DNA from: JAJPHF01 sp035293805
Lineage (GTDB): Bacteria > Chloroflexota > UBA6077 > JAJPHF01
Assembly: GCA_035293805.1 (NCBI GenBank)
Contig: DATGMD010000059.1
Coordinates: 1-14,740, forward strand
Reading direction: 5' to 3'
DNA length: 14,740 bases
This document shows positions 6,884 to 14,601 of this stretch, piece by piece. The position numbers were made by a program, and so were the translations under genes. Below the pieces are notes generated by a model that ran no database searches, was not told the origin of the DNA, and worked only from the letters and a program-made list of their open reading frames with translations. Position 1 is the first letter of the stretch. Each line of letters starts with the position of its first letter.

Positions 6884-7268
6884 TCGCCGAGCGCGCGCCT
6901 GAAGGCGGCGCGTGACCGGGGCGTGCCGTGGTATCGCTGGGGGCCCTACCTGAGCGAGCGCCAGTGGGGCACCGTGCGCGAGGACTACTCAGCCTATGGC
7001 AGCGCCTGGGACTATTTCCCGCATGACCACGCGCGGTCGCGGGCCTACCGCTGGGGCGAGGACGGCCTGCTGGGGGTCTCCGACGAGCGGGGGCTCCTCT
7101 GCTTCGCGCTGGCGCTGTGGAACGGTGCCGACCCAATCCTGAAGGAGCGCTTGTTCGGTCTCACCGGCACCGAGGGCAACCACGGCGAGGACGTGAAGGA
7201 GTACTACTATTACCTGGACAGCACGCCGACGCACTCCTGCATGAAGGCGCTGTACAAGTACCCGCAGG
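6880..7268 (+). pseudogene. MGH1/GH63-like alpha-glycosidase, 5' part (split by IS66)
   Basis: This is the N-terminal piece of a large glycosidase whose remainder is at 8698-10975. The clear homologous part begins around 6896 (RLKAARDRGVPWYRWGPYLS) and includes ERQWGTVREDYS, DYFPHDHARSRAYRWGEDG, CFALALWNG, LKERLFGLTGTEGNHGEDVK and STPTHSCMKALYKYPQ. The likely native start is ATG 6880, overlapping the dehydrogenase stop as ATGA. From it MIAERA reads in a different frame from RLKAARD, which implies an indel in the gcgcgcgc run at 6890-6898. GTG 6923 is the first start in the correct frame but would drop conserved residues. The frame then meets the IS66 element. Joining the flanks across one copy of cccgcagg restores KYPQGAFPYGEF without a shift. 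Confidence 0.85.
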
Positions 7269-7298
7269 GTAAGAGTTCAGAATCGAGGGGCCGAGTTT

Positions 7299-7339
7299 GG
7301 GGGGTGGCGAGGGGTGGGGGGGATCGGGTAGTGTCGGGG
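7299..7339 (+). other. G-run cluster (possible G-quadruplex) ahead of the IS66 transposase
   Basis: Runs of 6, 4, 7, 3 and 4 G (7299-7304, 7311-7314, 7316-7322, 7326-7328, 7336-7339) lie on the plus strand between the IS left end and the transposase ATG at 7344. The spacing is short enough for an intramolecular quadruplex. A role in limiting transcription or translation of the transposase is inference. Confidence 0.4.
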
Positions 7340-7343
7340 TGTC

Positions 7344-8681
7344 ATGAACGTACAGACGGCGAGTCGGGACGAGCTGCTCGCCTACATCGCGACGCTGGAA
7401 GCGGCGGTGGCGGCGTTGGAAGCCCGCGTGCGGGAACTGGAAGCGCGGGGGGGCGAGGGCGCGCCGCGCCGGATGCCCGGGCACAAGCCGGAGCAGCGGG
7501 CGGCAGGCGCGGCGCGCCCCCGCAAGCCGCGGGCGCGGGGCTACGGGCGCTGCCGGAGCGTGCCCACGGAGCAGGTGGTGCACGCGGTGGCGCAGTGCCC
7601 CGCCTGCGGCTGTGCCTTGGTGGGGGGCAGTCGGCAGCGGAGCCGGGAAGTGCTGGAGCTGGCGCCGGCGCCGGCGCGGGTGAGCGAGCACGTGTATCTG
7701 GCCCGCCGTTGTCCCCAATGTGGGCGGCGCTGCGTCCCCCCGCCGGAGCTGGCCGGGGTGGTGGTGGGGCGGCAGCGGCTGGGGGTGGGGCTGGTGAGCC
7801 TGATCGCCACGCTGCGCTGCGTAGGGCGGTGGCCATACGGGCAGATTCAACGGTATCTGGCGAGCGTGCATGGGCTGCGGCTCAGCCAGGGGGCGCTGGT
7901 GGGGGCAGTACGGACGGTGGCCCGACAGGGCGCAGGGGCGGCCGCGCAGATTCAGGAGCAGGTCCGCGCGAGCCCCGTGGTGCACGGGGATGAGACCGGC
8001 TGGCGGGAGAATGGGCGCAACGGCGACGTGTGGACCTTCAGCACCCCGACCGCCCGCCTGTTCGTGCGCGGCAGCCGGACCGGTAGCGTGATCGATGCCG
8101 CCCTGGGGGGGGACTTCGCCGGGGTGCTGGTGAGCGACTTCTACGCGGCGTACGATCACGTGCCGACGCCCCAGCGGCGGTGCTGGGCGCACCTGCTGCG
8201 GGACGTGCACGCTCTCCGCCAGCAGCATCCCGACGACGTCGCGCTGGCCACGTGGGCGACGCAGCTCCATCGCCTGTACGAACGCGGGCGCGCGGGGGCC
8301 ACGGGGCCGACGCCGGGGCCGCGGGCGGCGCAGCGGCGGCAGTGGGCGCTCCGCACGCGGCTGCAAGCCGAACTGCGGGCGCGCGCGACGCTGCCCCCGA
8401 CCGAGCCGCCGCCGGTGTGGCGGACGCTGGCAGGGCGGCTGCAGCGCTATGAGGGCGAGTTGTTTACCTTCGTGACCGAGCCGGGCGTGCCCCCGGACAA
8501 CAATGCGGCCGAGCGGAGCCTCCGGCCCCTCGTCACCCAGCGGAAGATCAGCGGCGGCACCCGCTCGTCCGCCGGTACCACGACCCTCATGGTCGCCAGC
8601 ACGCTCTTTGGCACCTGGCTGGCCCAACGCCGCGATCCCCTCCCAGCCTGTCGCCATCTCCTCGCCCTTCCTCAAGTCTGA
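7344..8681 (+). CDS. IS66-family transposase (TnpC type)
   Basis: An intact 445-residue DDE transposase. An N-terminal leucine-rich coiled coil (about residues 7-35, DELLAYIATLEAAVAALEAR) is followed by a basic linker with the GHKPE motif. A zinc-binding region with CPAC (85-88) and CPQC (123-126) comes next, then the catalytic domain. The acidic residues are Asp216 (VVHGDETGWR), Asp265 (VSDFYAAYD) and Glu390 (PPDNNAAERSLRPL), all in standard IS66 motifs, with GT..S....T as the C-terminal signature. ATG 7344 follows a G-rich stretch (cggggtgtc). The TGA stop at 8679-8681 lies inside the right terminal repeat. No accessory tnpA/tnpB frames are present, which fits single-gene IS66 relatives. 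It is one of the few undamaged frames in this stretch. Confidence 0.95.
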   Translation: MNVQTASRDELLAYIATLEAAVAALEARVRELEARGGEGAPRRMPGHKPEQRAAGAARPRKPRARGYGRCRSVPTEQVVHAVAQCPACGCALVGGSRQRSREVLELAPAPARVSEHVYLARRCPQCGRRCVPPPELAGVVVGRQRLGVGLVSLIATLRCVGRWPYGQIQRYLASVHGLRLSQGALVGAVRTVARQGAGAAAQIQEQVRASPVVHGDETGWRENGRNGDVWTFSTPTARLFVRGSRTGSVIDAALGGDFAGVLVSDFYAAYDHVPTPQRRCWAHLLRDVHALRQQHPDDVALATWATQLHRLYERGRAGATGPTPGPRAAQRRQWALRTRLQAELRARATLPPTEPPPVWRTLAGRLQRYEGELFTFVTEPGVPPDNNAAERSLRPLVTQRKISGGTRSSAGTTTLMVASTLFGTWLAQRRDPLPACRHLLALPQV

Positions 8682-8697
8682 ACTCTTACCCCGCAGG

Positions 8698-10975
8698 GCG
8701 CCTTCCCGTACGGCGAGTTCGTGGAGGAGAATCGCCGCCGCGGCCGCAGTGAGCCCGAGTACGAGCTTCTGGATACTGGCATCTTCGCGGAGGACCGGTA
8801 CTTCGACGTGCTGGTCGAATACGCGAAGGCCGCCCCGGATGACCTAGTCATTCGCATCAGCATCACGAACCGCGGCACGGACGCGGCGCCGCTCCACCTG
8901 CTGCCGGCACTCTGGTGCCGCAACACCTGGGCCTGGGGGCGGCATGAGGCGCGGCCAGTGTTGAAGGCCGTGCCCGACGAGCAAGGGCTCGTCCACGTCG
9001 AGCATCCAGCGCTCGGCACCTACTGGCTGGCGTGCGAGGGCGCGCCGCCGCTGCTGTTCACCGAGAACGAGACGAACACCGAGCGCCTGTGGGGCGTACC
9101 GAACGGCGGGCGCGTCAAGGATGGCATCAACGACGCCATTGTAGAGGGCAAGACAGCCGCGGTGGCGCGGGATGGCGCGGGCACGAAGGTCGCGCGCACT
9201 ACGAGTGGGTGATCGCGCCGGGCGCGACCGAGACCGCCTGGCTGCGGCTTTCGGCCGTCCGCCCGGGCGCGCTGTTCGCGGACGCCGCGGCGCTTATGGT
9301 CGAGCGCGAGCGGGAGGCCGACGTCTTCTACGAACGCTTTGGCGCGGGGCTAGGCGTAGACGAGCGGCGCGTGCAGCGGCAGGCGTTCGCGGGACTACTC
9401 TGGTCGAAGCAGTTCTATCATTACAACCTGGATCAGTGGCTGAACGGCGATCCCGGGCAGCCGTCCCCGCCAGAGGGGCGCCGCTATGGGCGCAACCGCG
9501 AGTGGTTTCACCTGAAGACGCACGACGTGCTGTCGATGCCCGACAAGTGGGAGTACCCGTGGTTCGCGGCCTGGGACCTCGCGTTCCACTGCATCCCGCT
9601 GGCGCTGGTCGACCCGGAGTTCGCCAAGCAGCAGCTTCGCGTGCTCACCCATGAGTCGTACCAGCACCCCAACGGCCAGCTTCCCGCCTACGAGTGGGCG
9701 TTCGGCGACGTGAACCCGCCCGTGCACGCCTGGGCCACCTGGCGCGTGTACAAGATCGAGCAGCGCATCACGGGCAGGGGCGACCGCGCCTTCCCCGAAG
9801 CGGTGTTCCACAAGCTCCTGCTCAACTTCACCGGGTGGGTCAACCGCAAGGATCCTGAGGGCCACAACGTCTTCCAGGGCGGCTTCCTCGGGCTCGACAA
9901 CATCGGCGTCTTCGACCGTAGCGCGCCGCTGCCCATCGCGGGGCACCTGGAGCAGTCGGACGGCACGGCCTGGACGGGCATGTACTGCCTGAACCTCATG
10001 ACGATCGCGCTGGAGCTGGCGCGGGAGAACTCGGTCTACGAGGGGATGGCGGCGAAGTTCTTCGAGCACTTCCTGTACGTGGCCGCGGCGCTGAACAACC
10101 GCGGCGGGGAGGATGTCTCCCTCTGGGACGACGACGAGTTCTTCTATGACGCGCTCCACGGGCCGGACGGTTGCATGCTGCCGCTGAAGGTGCGCTCGCT
10201 AGTGGGGCTGATCCCCCTGCTCGCGGTGGAGACGATCGAGCCCGACCTGCTGGAGAAGCTGCCGAATTCCCGCGCCCATCTGGAGTGGTTCCTGGAGAAC
10301 CGGCCCGACCTGGCGAGCCTAGTGTCGCGCTGGCACGAACCCGGCGCGGGCGAGCGGCGGCTGCTGGCGCTCGTGCGCGGCCACCGCATGAAGCGGCTGC
10401 TCAGCCGCATGCTGGACCCCGAGGAGTTCTTCGGCGACTACGGCGTGCGGGCGCTCAGCCGATATCATGCGGAGCACCCGTACGAGCTGCACGTGGACGG
10501 CATGACGCACACCGTCCACTACGAGCCGGCGGAATCCTCGACGGGGCTGTTCGGTGGGAACTCGAACTGGCGGGGGCCGATCTGGTTCCCGATCAACTAC
10601 CTGCTCGTCGAGGCAGTGCAGAAGTTCCACCACTACTACGGCGACGACTTCCGCGTCGAGTGCCCCACCGGCTCGGGCCAGAAGCTGACGCTCTGGCAGA
10701 TCGCGTCCGAGCACTCGCGCCGGCTGGCAAGCATCTTCCTGCGCGGGGCAGATGGCCGCCGCCCCGTGTTTGGAGACAGCGAGTACCTGTAGGCCGACCC
10801 CCACTGGCGCGACTACGTGCCCTTCCACGAGTATTTCCACGGCGACACCGGCCGCGGCGTGGGCGCCAGCCACCAGACCGGCTGGACGGGCCTCGTGGCG
10901 AAGCTGCTGGAGCAGTCGGGTCGCGCCCGCGCCGGCGCGTCGCCGAACGGCCGGGTTCTGGCGGGCGCGGCGGGA
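8698..10975 (+). pseudogene. MGH1/GH63-like alpha-glycosidase, 3' part (frameshift and in-frame TAG)
   Basis: Continuation of the gene split at 7268. It has a beta-rich domain (EYELLDTGIFAEDRYFDVL, VEYAKAAPDDLVIRISITNR) and then an (alpha/alpha)6 barrel of the MGH1-like/GH63 C-terminal type: NREWFHLKTHDVLSMPDKW, YPWFAAWDLAFHCIPLAL with the likely acid Asp, PAYEWAFGDVNPPVHAWA, GGNSNWRGPIWFPINYL and GASHQTGWTGLVAKLLEQ. Between 9190 and 9197 (cgcgcg region) one base is missing: GAGTKVA joins AHYEWVIAPGAT only after a shift. A TAG at 10790-10792 interrupts EYL-stop-ADPHWRDYVPFHEYFHG, where homologs as I recall have Gln. Without lesions and IS the protein would be about 870-890 residues, a normal family size. 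Such enzymes act on alpha-glucosides, mannosylglycerate or glucosylglycerate; the substrate here is unknown. No stop separates it from the next gene. Confidence 0.85.
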
Positions 10976-13054
10976 ATGCGGCGCGGAAAAGAGGTATGCG
11001 GCGACCTGGAGGCGGCGCTGCGCCGCGAGTGGCTGGTGACGAACGGGCTGGGCGGCTACGCCTCCGGCACGCTCGCCGGCATCGCCACGCGCCGCTATCA
11101 CGGCCTGCTCGTGGCGGCGCTCGCCCCGCCGGCTCAGCGCACCGTGCTCGTGGGCGGCACCGTCGAGTGGGCCGTGTACGGCGGCCAGCGCTACCCCCTC
11201 TCGGCGTGTCAGTACGCCGACGGCACCGTCGATCCGCACGGCTACTGGCACATCCAGTCGTTCGCGCTGGAGGGCATGCTGCCGGTGTGGACCTTCGCGC
11301 TGGGCGACGCGCTCCTGGAGCGGCGCATCTGGATGGCGCCCGGCGCCAACACCACCTACGTGAGCTACACGCTGCTGCGCGGCAGCCGTACGCTGGAGCT
11401 GGAGATCAGGCCGCTCGTGACCTACCGCGACTTGCACGCGCTTGGCTCTGGCCAGGGCTGGCAGCCGGGCGTGGAGCCGGTGCCGGGCGGCACCGTGATC
11501 CGCGCCTTCGACGGCGCAGCGCCGTTCCGGCTGCTCGCCACCGGCGGCCGCTTCGAGCCCGGCGGCACCTGGTACTGGGGCTTCCGCCACGCCGCGGAGA
11601 CCGCGCGGGGCCTCGACGACCGCGGGGACCTCTACACACCCGGCACGTTCAGGGCCACGCTCTACGCCAGCCTATCGTGGACGCTTGCGCTAACGGCCGA
11701 GGCGCACGGCGAGCTGGACGTGCCGCGAGTGATGGCCGCGGTGGAGGGTAGACAGTTACGGCTCTTGCAGCAAGCGGGCGTGGAGCGCGCCGACCCGGTC
11801 GTGCAGCAGCTCACGCTCGCCGCCGATCAGTTTCTCGTCGAGCGGCGCGTGGCCGCCCCCGCGCCGCCCATCGCCGGCGGCGCGCTCGACCTCCAGACGC
11901 CGGATGCCCCGCCTGTCCCTCTCACGTGGGGCGAGCCGGGCCAGGCCGACTCGGTATCACGCCGTACGCTGGCCAGCCGCACGGTGATCGCTGGCTACCA
12001 CTGGTTCAACGACTGGGGGCGCAACACCATGATCGCGCTGCCTGGCCTCACCCTCGCCACCGGGCGGCCCGAGGACGCCGCGGCGATTTTGCGGGCCTTC
12101 GGGCGCTACGTGCGCGACGGCCTGCTGCCCAACAACTTTCCCGACGACGGCGGCGCCGACCCCGGCTACAACACCGCCGATGCCGCGCTCTGGTAGCTGT
12201 GGGCCGTCCACGCCTACCACGAGACCGCGGGCGACGGCGCGCTGGTGGACGACCTGCTGCGGGCGCTGCGCCAGATCGTGGACGGCTACGCGGCGGGCAC
12301 GCGCTACGGCATTGGCGTGGACCCGGCCGACGGGCTGCTGCGCGCCGGCGAGCCGGGCGTGCAGCTCACCTGGATGGACGCCAAGGTGGGCGACTGGGTC
12401 GTCACGCCGCGGGTCGGGAAGGCCGTCGAGCTGAACGCGCTCTGGTACAACGCGCTGCGCGCGCTCGCCGGCTTCTTGGCCGTGCGCGACGACCCGGCGG
12501 CGGCCCAATATGCCGCGCAGGCCGAGCAGGCGCGGGCGAGCTTCCTGGCGCGCTTCCGCCAGCCCGACCGCGCCGGCCTGGCCGACGTGATCGACGGGCC
12601 GGATGGCGACGACTGGACGGTGCGGCCGAATCAGATCTTCGCCGTGTCGCTCCCGTTCCCGCTGCTCCAGGGCGCGGAGGCAGAGCCTGTGGTGGCGGCA
12701 GTAGGGCAGACGCTTCTCACGAGCTACGGCCTCCGCTCGCTCAGCCCCGCCGAGCCCGCCTACCAGGGCCACTATGGGGGCGGCCCGCGCGAGCGCGACG
12801 GCGCCTATCACCAGGGCCCCGTGTGGGGCTGGCTGCTCGGCGCCTATGCCGAGGCGCACTACCGCGTGTACGGCGACCGCGCCGCGGCGCTGGCGCTCCT
12901 GCGGCCGATGGCCGATCATCTGCACGACGCCGGCCTGGGCACCATCTCGGAGATCTTCGAGGGCGACGCGCCCCACGTGCCTCGCGGCTGCATCGCCCAA
13001 GCGTGGAGCGTGGCCGAGGTGCTACGGGTGTGGCGCGCGCTGGCCGAGGACTGA
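10976..13054 (+). pseudogene. Bacterial glycogen debranching enzyme (amylo-alpha-1,6-glucosidase), in-frame TAG
   Basis: From ATG 10976 the frame encodes about 692 residues with one internal TAG. The N-terminal GDE_N-type domain starts with RREWLVTNGLGGYASGTLAG (residues 17-36), then RRYHGLLVAALAPP, ANTTYVSYTLL and RPLVTYRDLHALG. The C-terminal (alpha/alpha)6 domain has YHWFNDWGRNTMIALPGLTL, LLPNNFPDDGG, PGYNTADAALW, QLTWMDAKVGDWVVTPRVGK, YHQGPVWGWLLG and SEIFEGDAPHVPRGCIAQAW, where Glu659 is the probable base. The usual WGRDT Asp is Asn350 here, a change that may affect catalysis. The TAG is codon 407 (12194-12196), after which LWAVHAYHE continues in the same frame to TGA 13052-13054. The family hydrolyses alpha-1,6 branch points of glycogen or maltooligosaccharides in the cytoplasm. 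The frame is continuous with the MGH1 gene upstream. Without readthrough the enzyme loses most of its catalytic domain. Confidence 0.85.
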
Positions 13055-13111
13055 CGGACAACCGACTGTGACATCCACGACGCGCTTCGCCGCAACGAGT
13101 TAATGACGAGA

Positions 13112-13138
13112 CCGGCTTGCAGTAGGAGCAACAGCCGG
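13112..13138 (+). other. Inverted repeat between debranching and methyltransferase genes
   Basis: The sequence ccggct (13112-13117) pairs with agccgg (13133-13138), and the inner bases ttgc (13117-13120) and gcaa (13128-13131) can partly extend the stem. No T-tract follows, so a terminator role for the upstream genes is uncertain. It lies in the 116-base gap ahead of the methyltransferase ribosome site. Confidence 0.25.
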
Positions 13139-13170
13139 GTGGTGACTGAGGTTGGGATAGGAGGGCGTGG

Positions 13171-13963
13171 ATGGGCAGTGCAGCGGTGCAGGGCCAGCTG
13201 TGGGGCGCGCATCCCGAAGATTTTGCGGCGTATCTGGAGCAGGTGGGCTTGCCGCTCTTTGGCGCGGCGCTCGATGCCGCGCTCGTGACGCGAGGCACGC
13301 GCCTGCTCGACGCGGGCTGAGGCGCGGGGCTTGCCGCCCTCCTGGCCAGCTTGCGCGGCGCGATTGTCACCGCTTTCGATGCCTCGCCGGCGTTGCTGAC
13401 CGTGGCTCGGGCGCGGCTGCCCCAGGCCGACGTGCGCGAGGGCGAGCTGGAGGCGCTCCCCTTCGCCGACGCCACCTTCGACGCGGTCGTGGCGGTCAAC
13501 AGCATCTTCTACGCGGCGGACATGGCCGCGGCGATGCGCGAGCTCGCCAGCGTGGTGCGGCCCGGCGGGCGCGTCGTGGTGACTGCCTGGGGGCCGCCAG
13601 AGCGGTGCGAGGCCCTGACCGCCTTACTCGCGGCGTTGGGGCCATTAATGCCGCCCCCACCGCCTGGGCTGCACCGGGACACCCGGGAGCATTGTCCGAG
13701 CCGGGCGCATTGGCGGCAGCCCTATCTCAGGCGGGGCTGCGCGTGGTGGAGCAGGGCGAGGTCGCCTGCCCCTTCGTGTACCCCAGCGCCGAAGCGTCGT
13801 GGCGGGCGGCTGCTAGCGCGGGTCCCAACCAGCTCGCCATCGCACACAGTGGGGAAGCAGCGTCCGCGCCGCCCTGGCGGAAGCGGACCGAGCTCACACT
13901 CGCCCAGACGGGAGCACCCGGTACGAGAACGTGTTCCTCTGGGCGGCGGGCGAGCGGCCGTAG
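13171..13963 (+). pseudogene. Class I SAM-dependent methyltransferase (type 11), UGA and two frameshifts
   Basis: ATG 13171 follows a good ribosome site (aggagg, 13159-13164). The frame gives MGSAAVQGQLWGAHPEDFAA and reaches motif I as LLDAG-stop-GAGLAALLA. TGA (13318-13320, codon 50) stands where the family has Cys in DxGCGxG. The frame then continues with VTAFDASPALLTVARARLP, ELEALPFADATFDAVVAVNS and ELASVVRPGGRVVVTAWGPP (motifs II to post-III of Methyltransf_11 enzymes). Homology moves to a second frame around 13660-13690 (GALSEPGALAAALSQAGLRV...YPSAEASWRA) and to a third around 13845-13862 (VRAALAEADRA...YENVFLWAAGERP), ending at TAG 13961-13963. The intact length would be about 264 residues. 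The substrate cannot be inferred. It may or may not be transcribed with the sugar genes. Confidence 0.8.
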
Positions 13964-13976
13964 CGGCTAGCTCCCT

Positions 13977-14029
13977 GCTGCTCCATGAGCGCGGCCACGG
14001 AGCAGCGTGCCTGAGGGGCAGTCTGCTCC
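13977..14029. terminator. Alternating inverted repeats between convergent genes (possible terminator)
   Basis: The sequence gctgctcc (13977-13984) pairs with ggagcagc (13999-14006). The same central ggagcag (13999-14005) can instead pair with ctgctcc at 14023-14029. The two alternative hairpins sit in the 70-base gap between the convergent methyltransferase and acetyltransferase genes. There is no clear T-tract on either strand, so a bidirectional terminator is a modest inference. Confidence 0.35.
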
Positions 14030-14033
14030 GCTC

Positions 14034-14510
14034 TCACAGTTCTTGGTCCATCCAGACCATGTCGCGCAGGGGAATACCGTTCTCTATGAGCCCCTCAGGG
14101 TAGCCGCGACCGGAGCTGAAGTAATCGCGTTCGATCGCGCGGAGGCGGAATCCGGCCTTCTGGTAGTAGGCTAGCGGGCCGATACTAGCGTTGCCCGTAC
14201 CTACGACGACCCGCCTCACGCCGCGTGCGCGTAAATCCTCCAGTACCGCGGCCAGCAGACGTTGGCCGATGCCCTGGCCCTGCCACGCGACAGCGACAGC
14301 CACCGCCTTGAGCTCGACCGATCGATCCGGCCTCGGCAGCGCCAAGATCGTGGCTATTGGCTGGCAGCTCTCGTCGTGGAGCGCGTAGAGGTCGCCATTC
14401 TGGTAGTAGCCGCGAACTGCCGACTCCGAATCGTCGGCCAGCAGCAGCAACGGCACATACGCATCGCGACCGCTTCCCGCCGGCACGATCCGAACGCCCG
14501 TTTCGCTCAC
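14034..14510 (-). CDS. GNAT-family N-acetyltransferase
   Basis: A 158-residue intact protein using GTG at 14510, chosen because an aagggggg ribosome site lies just upstream on the minus strand; the ATG at 14534 would add eight residues but has no such site. The acetyl-CoA-binding motif A is ELKAVAVAVAWQGQGIGQRL with the pyrophosphate loop QGQGIG at residues 77-82. It is followed by LLAAVLEDLRARG and motif B GPLAYYQKAGFRL (residues 111-123). The family transfers an acetyl group from acetyl-CoA to an amine; the substrate here is unknown. It is convergent to the methyltransferase and shows no lesions, unlike the plus-strand sugar genes. The stop is TGA at 14034-14036. Confidence 0.9.
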   Translation of the reverse strand: MSETGVRIVPAGSGRDAYVPLLLLADDSESAVRGYYQNGDLYALHDESCQPIATILALPRPDRSVELKAVAVAVAWQGQGIGQRLLAAVLEDLRARGVRRVVVGTGNASIGPLAYYQKAGFRLRAIERDYFSSGRGYPEGLIENGIPLRDMVWMDQEL

Positions 14511-14601
14511 CGGCCCCCCTTGGCGGCCTGCCATGACGATTCGGGTGGCCCTTCACTCAGGCGCGGATGTCGTATCCCGCGCAACACGGTATGTCTCCCT
14601 A

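Larger units (their letters stand above)
7269..8689 (+). mobile_element. IS66-family element, single-gene type, 8-bp duplication
   Basis: The ends gtaagagttcaga (7269-7281) and tctgaactcttac (8677-8689) are perfect 13-bp inverted repeats. They begin with GTAA, as is usual for IS66. The target duplication cccgcagg is at 7261-7268 and 8690-8697; eight bases is the family's standard length. The element is 1421 bp and contains only the large transposase gene, without tnpA/tnpB accessory frames, which fits the ISBst12-like subgroup. It interrupts the MGH1-like glycosidase in the same orientation. Intact ends, duplication and transposase mark a recent and potentially active insertion. Confidence 0.95.

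Noticed and set aside
7161..8675. Long minus-strand frame opposite the IS66 transposase
   Set aside because: It is a low-complexity shadow with no domain; the plus-strand transposase has complete motifs.
10171..11751. Long open frame of 526 codons overlapping the glycosidase junction
   Set aside because: It is an Arg/Ala/Pro-rich shadow frame caused by high GC; the conserved domains are in the other frame.
10790..12196. Pyrrolysine insertion at the TAG codons
   Set aside because: Neither site lies in a known pyrrolysine protein family, and the first site fits a Gln codon better.
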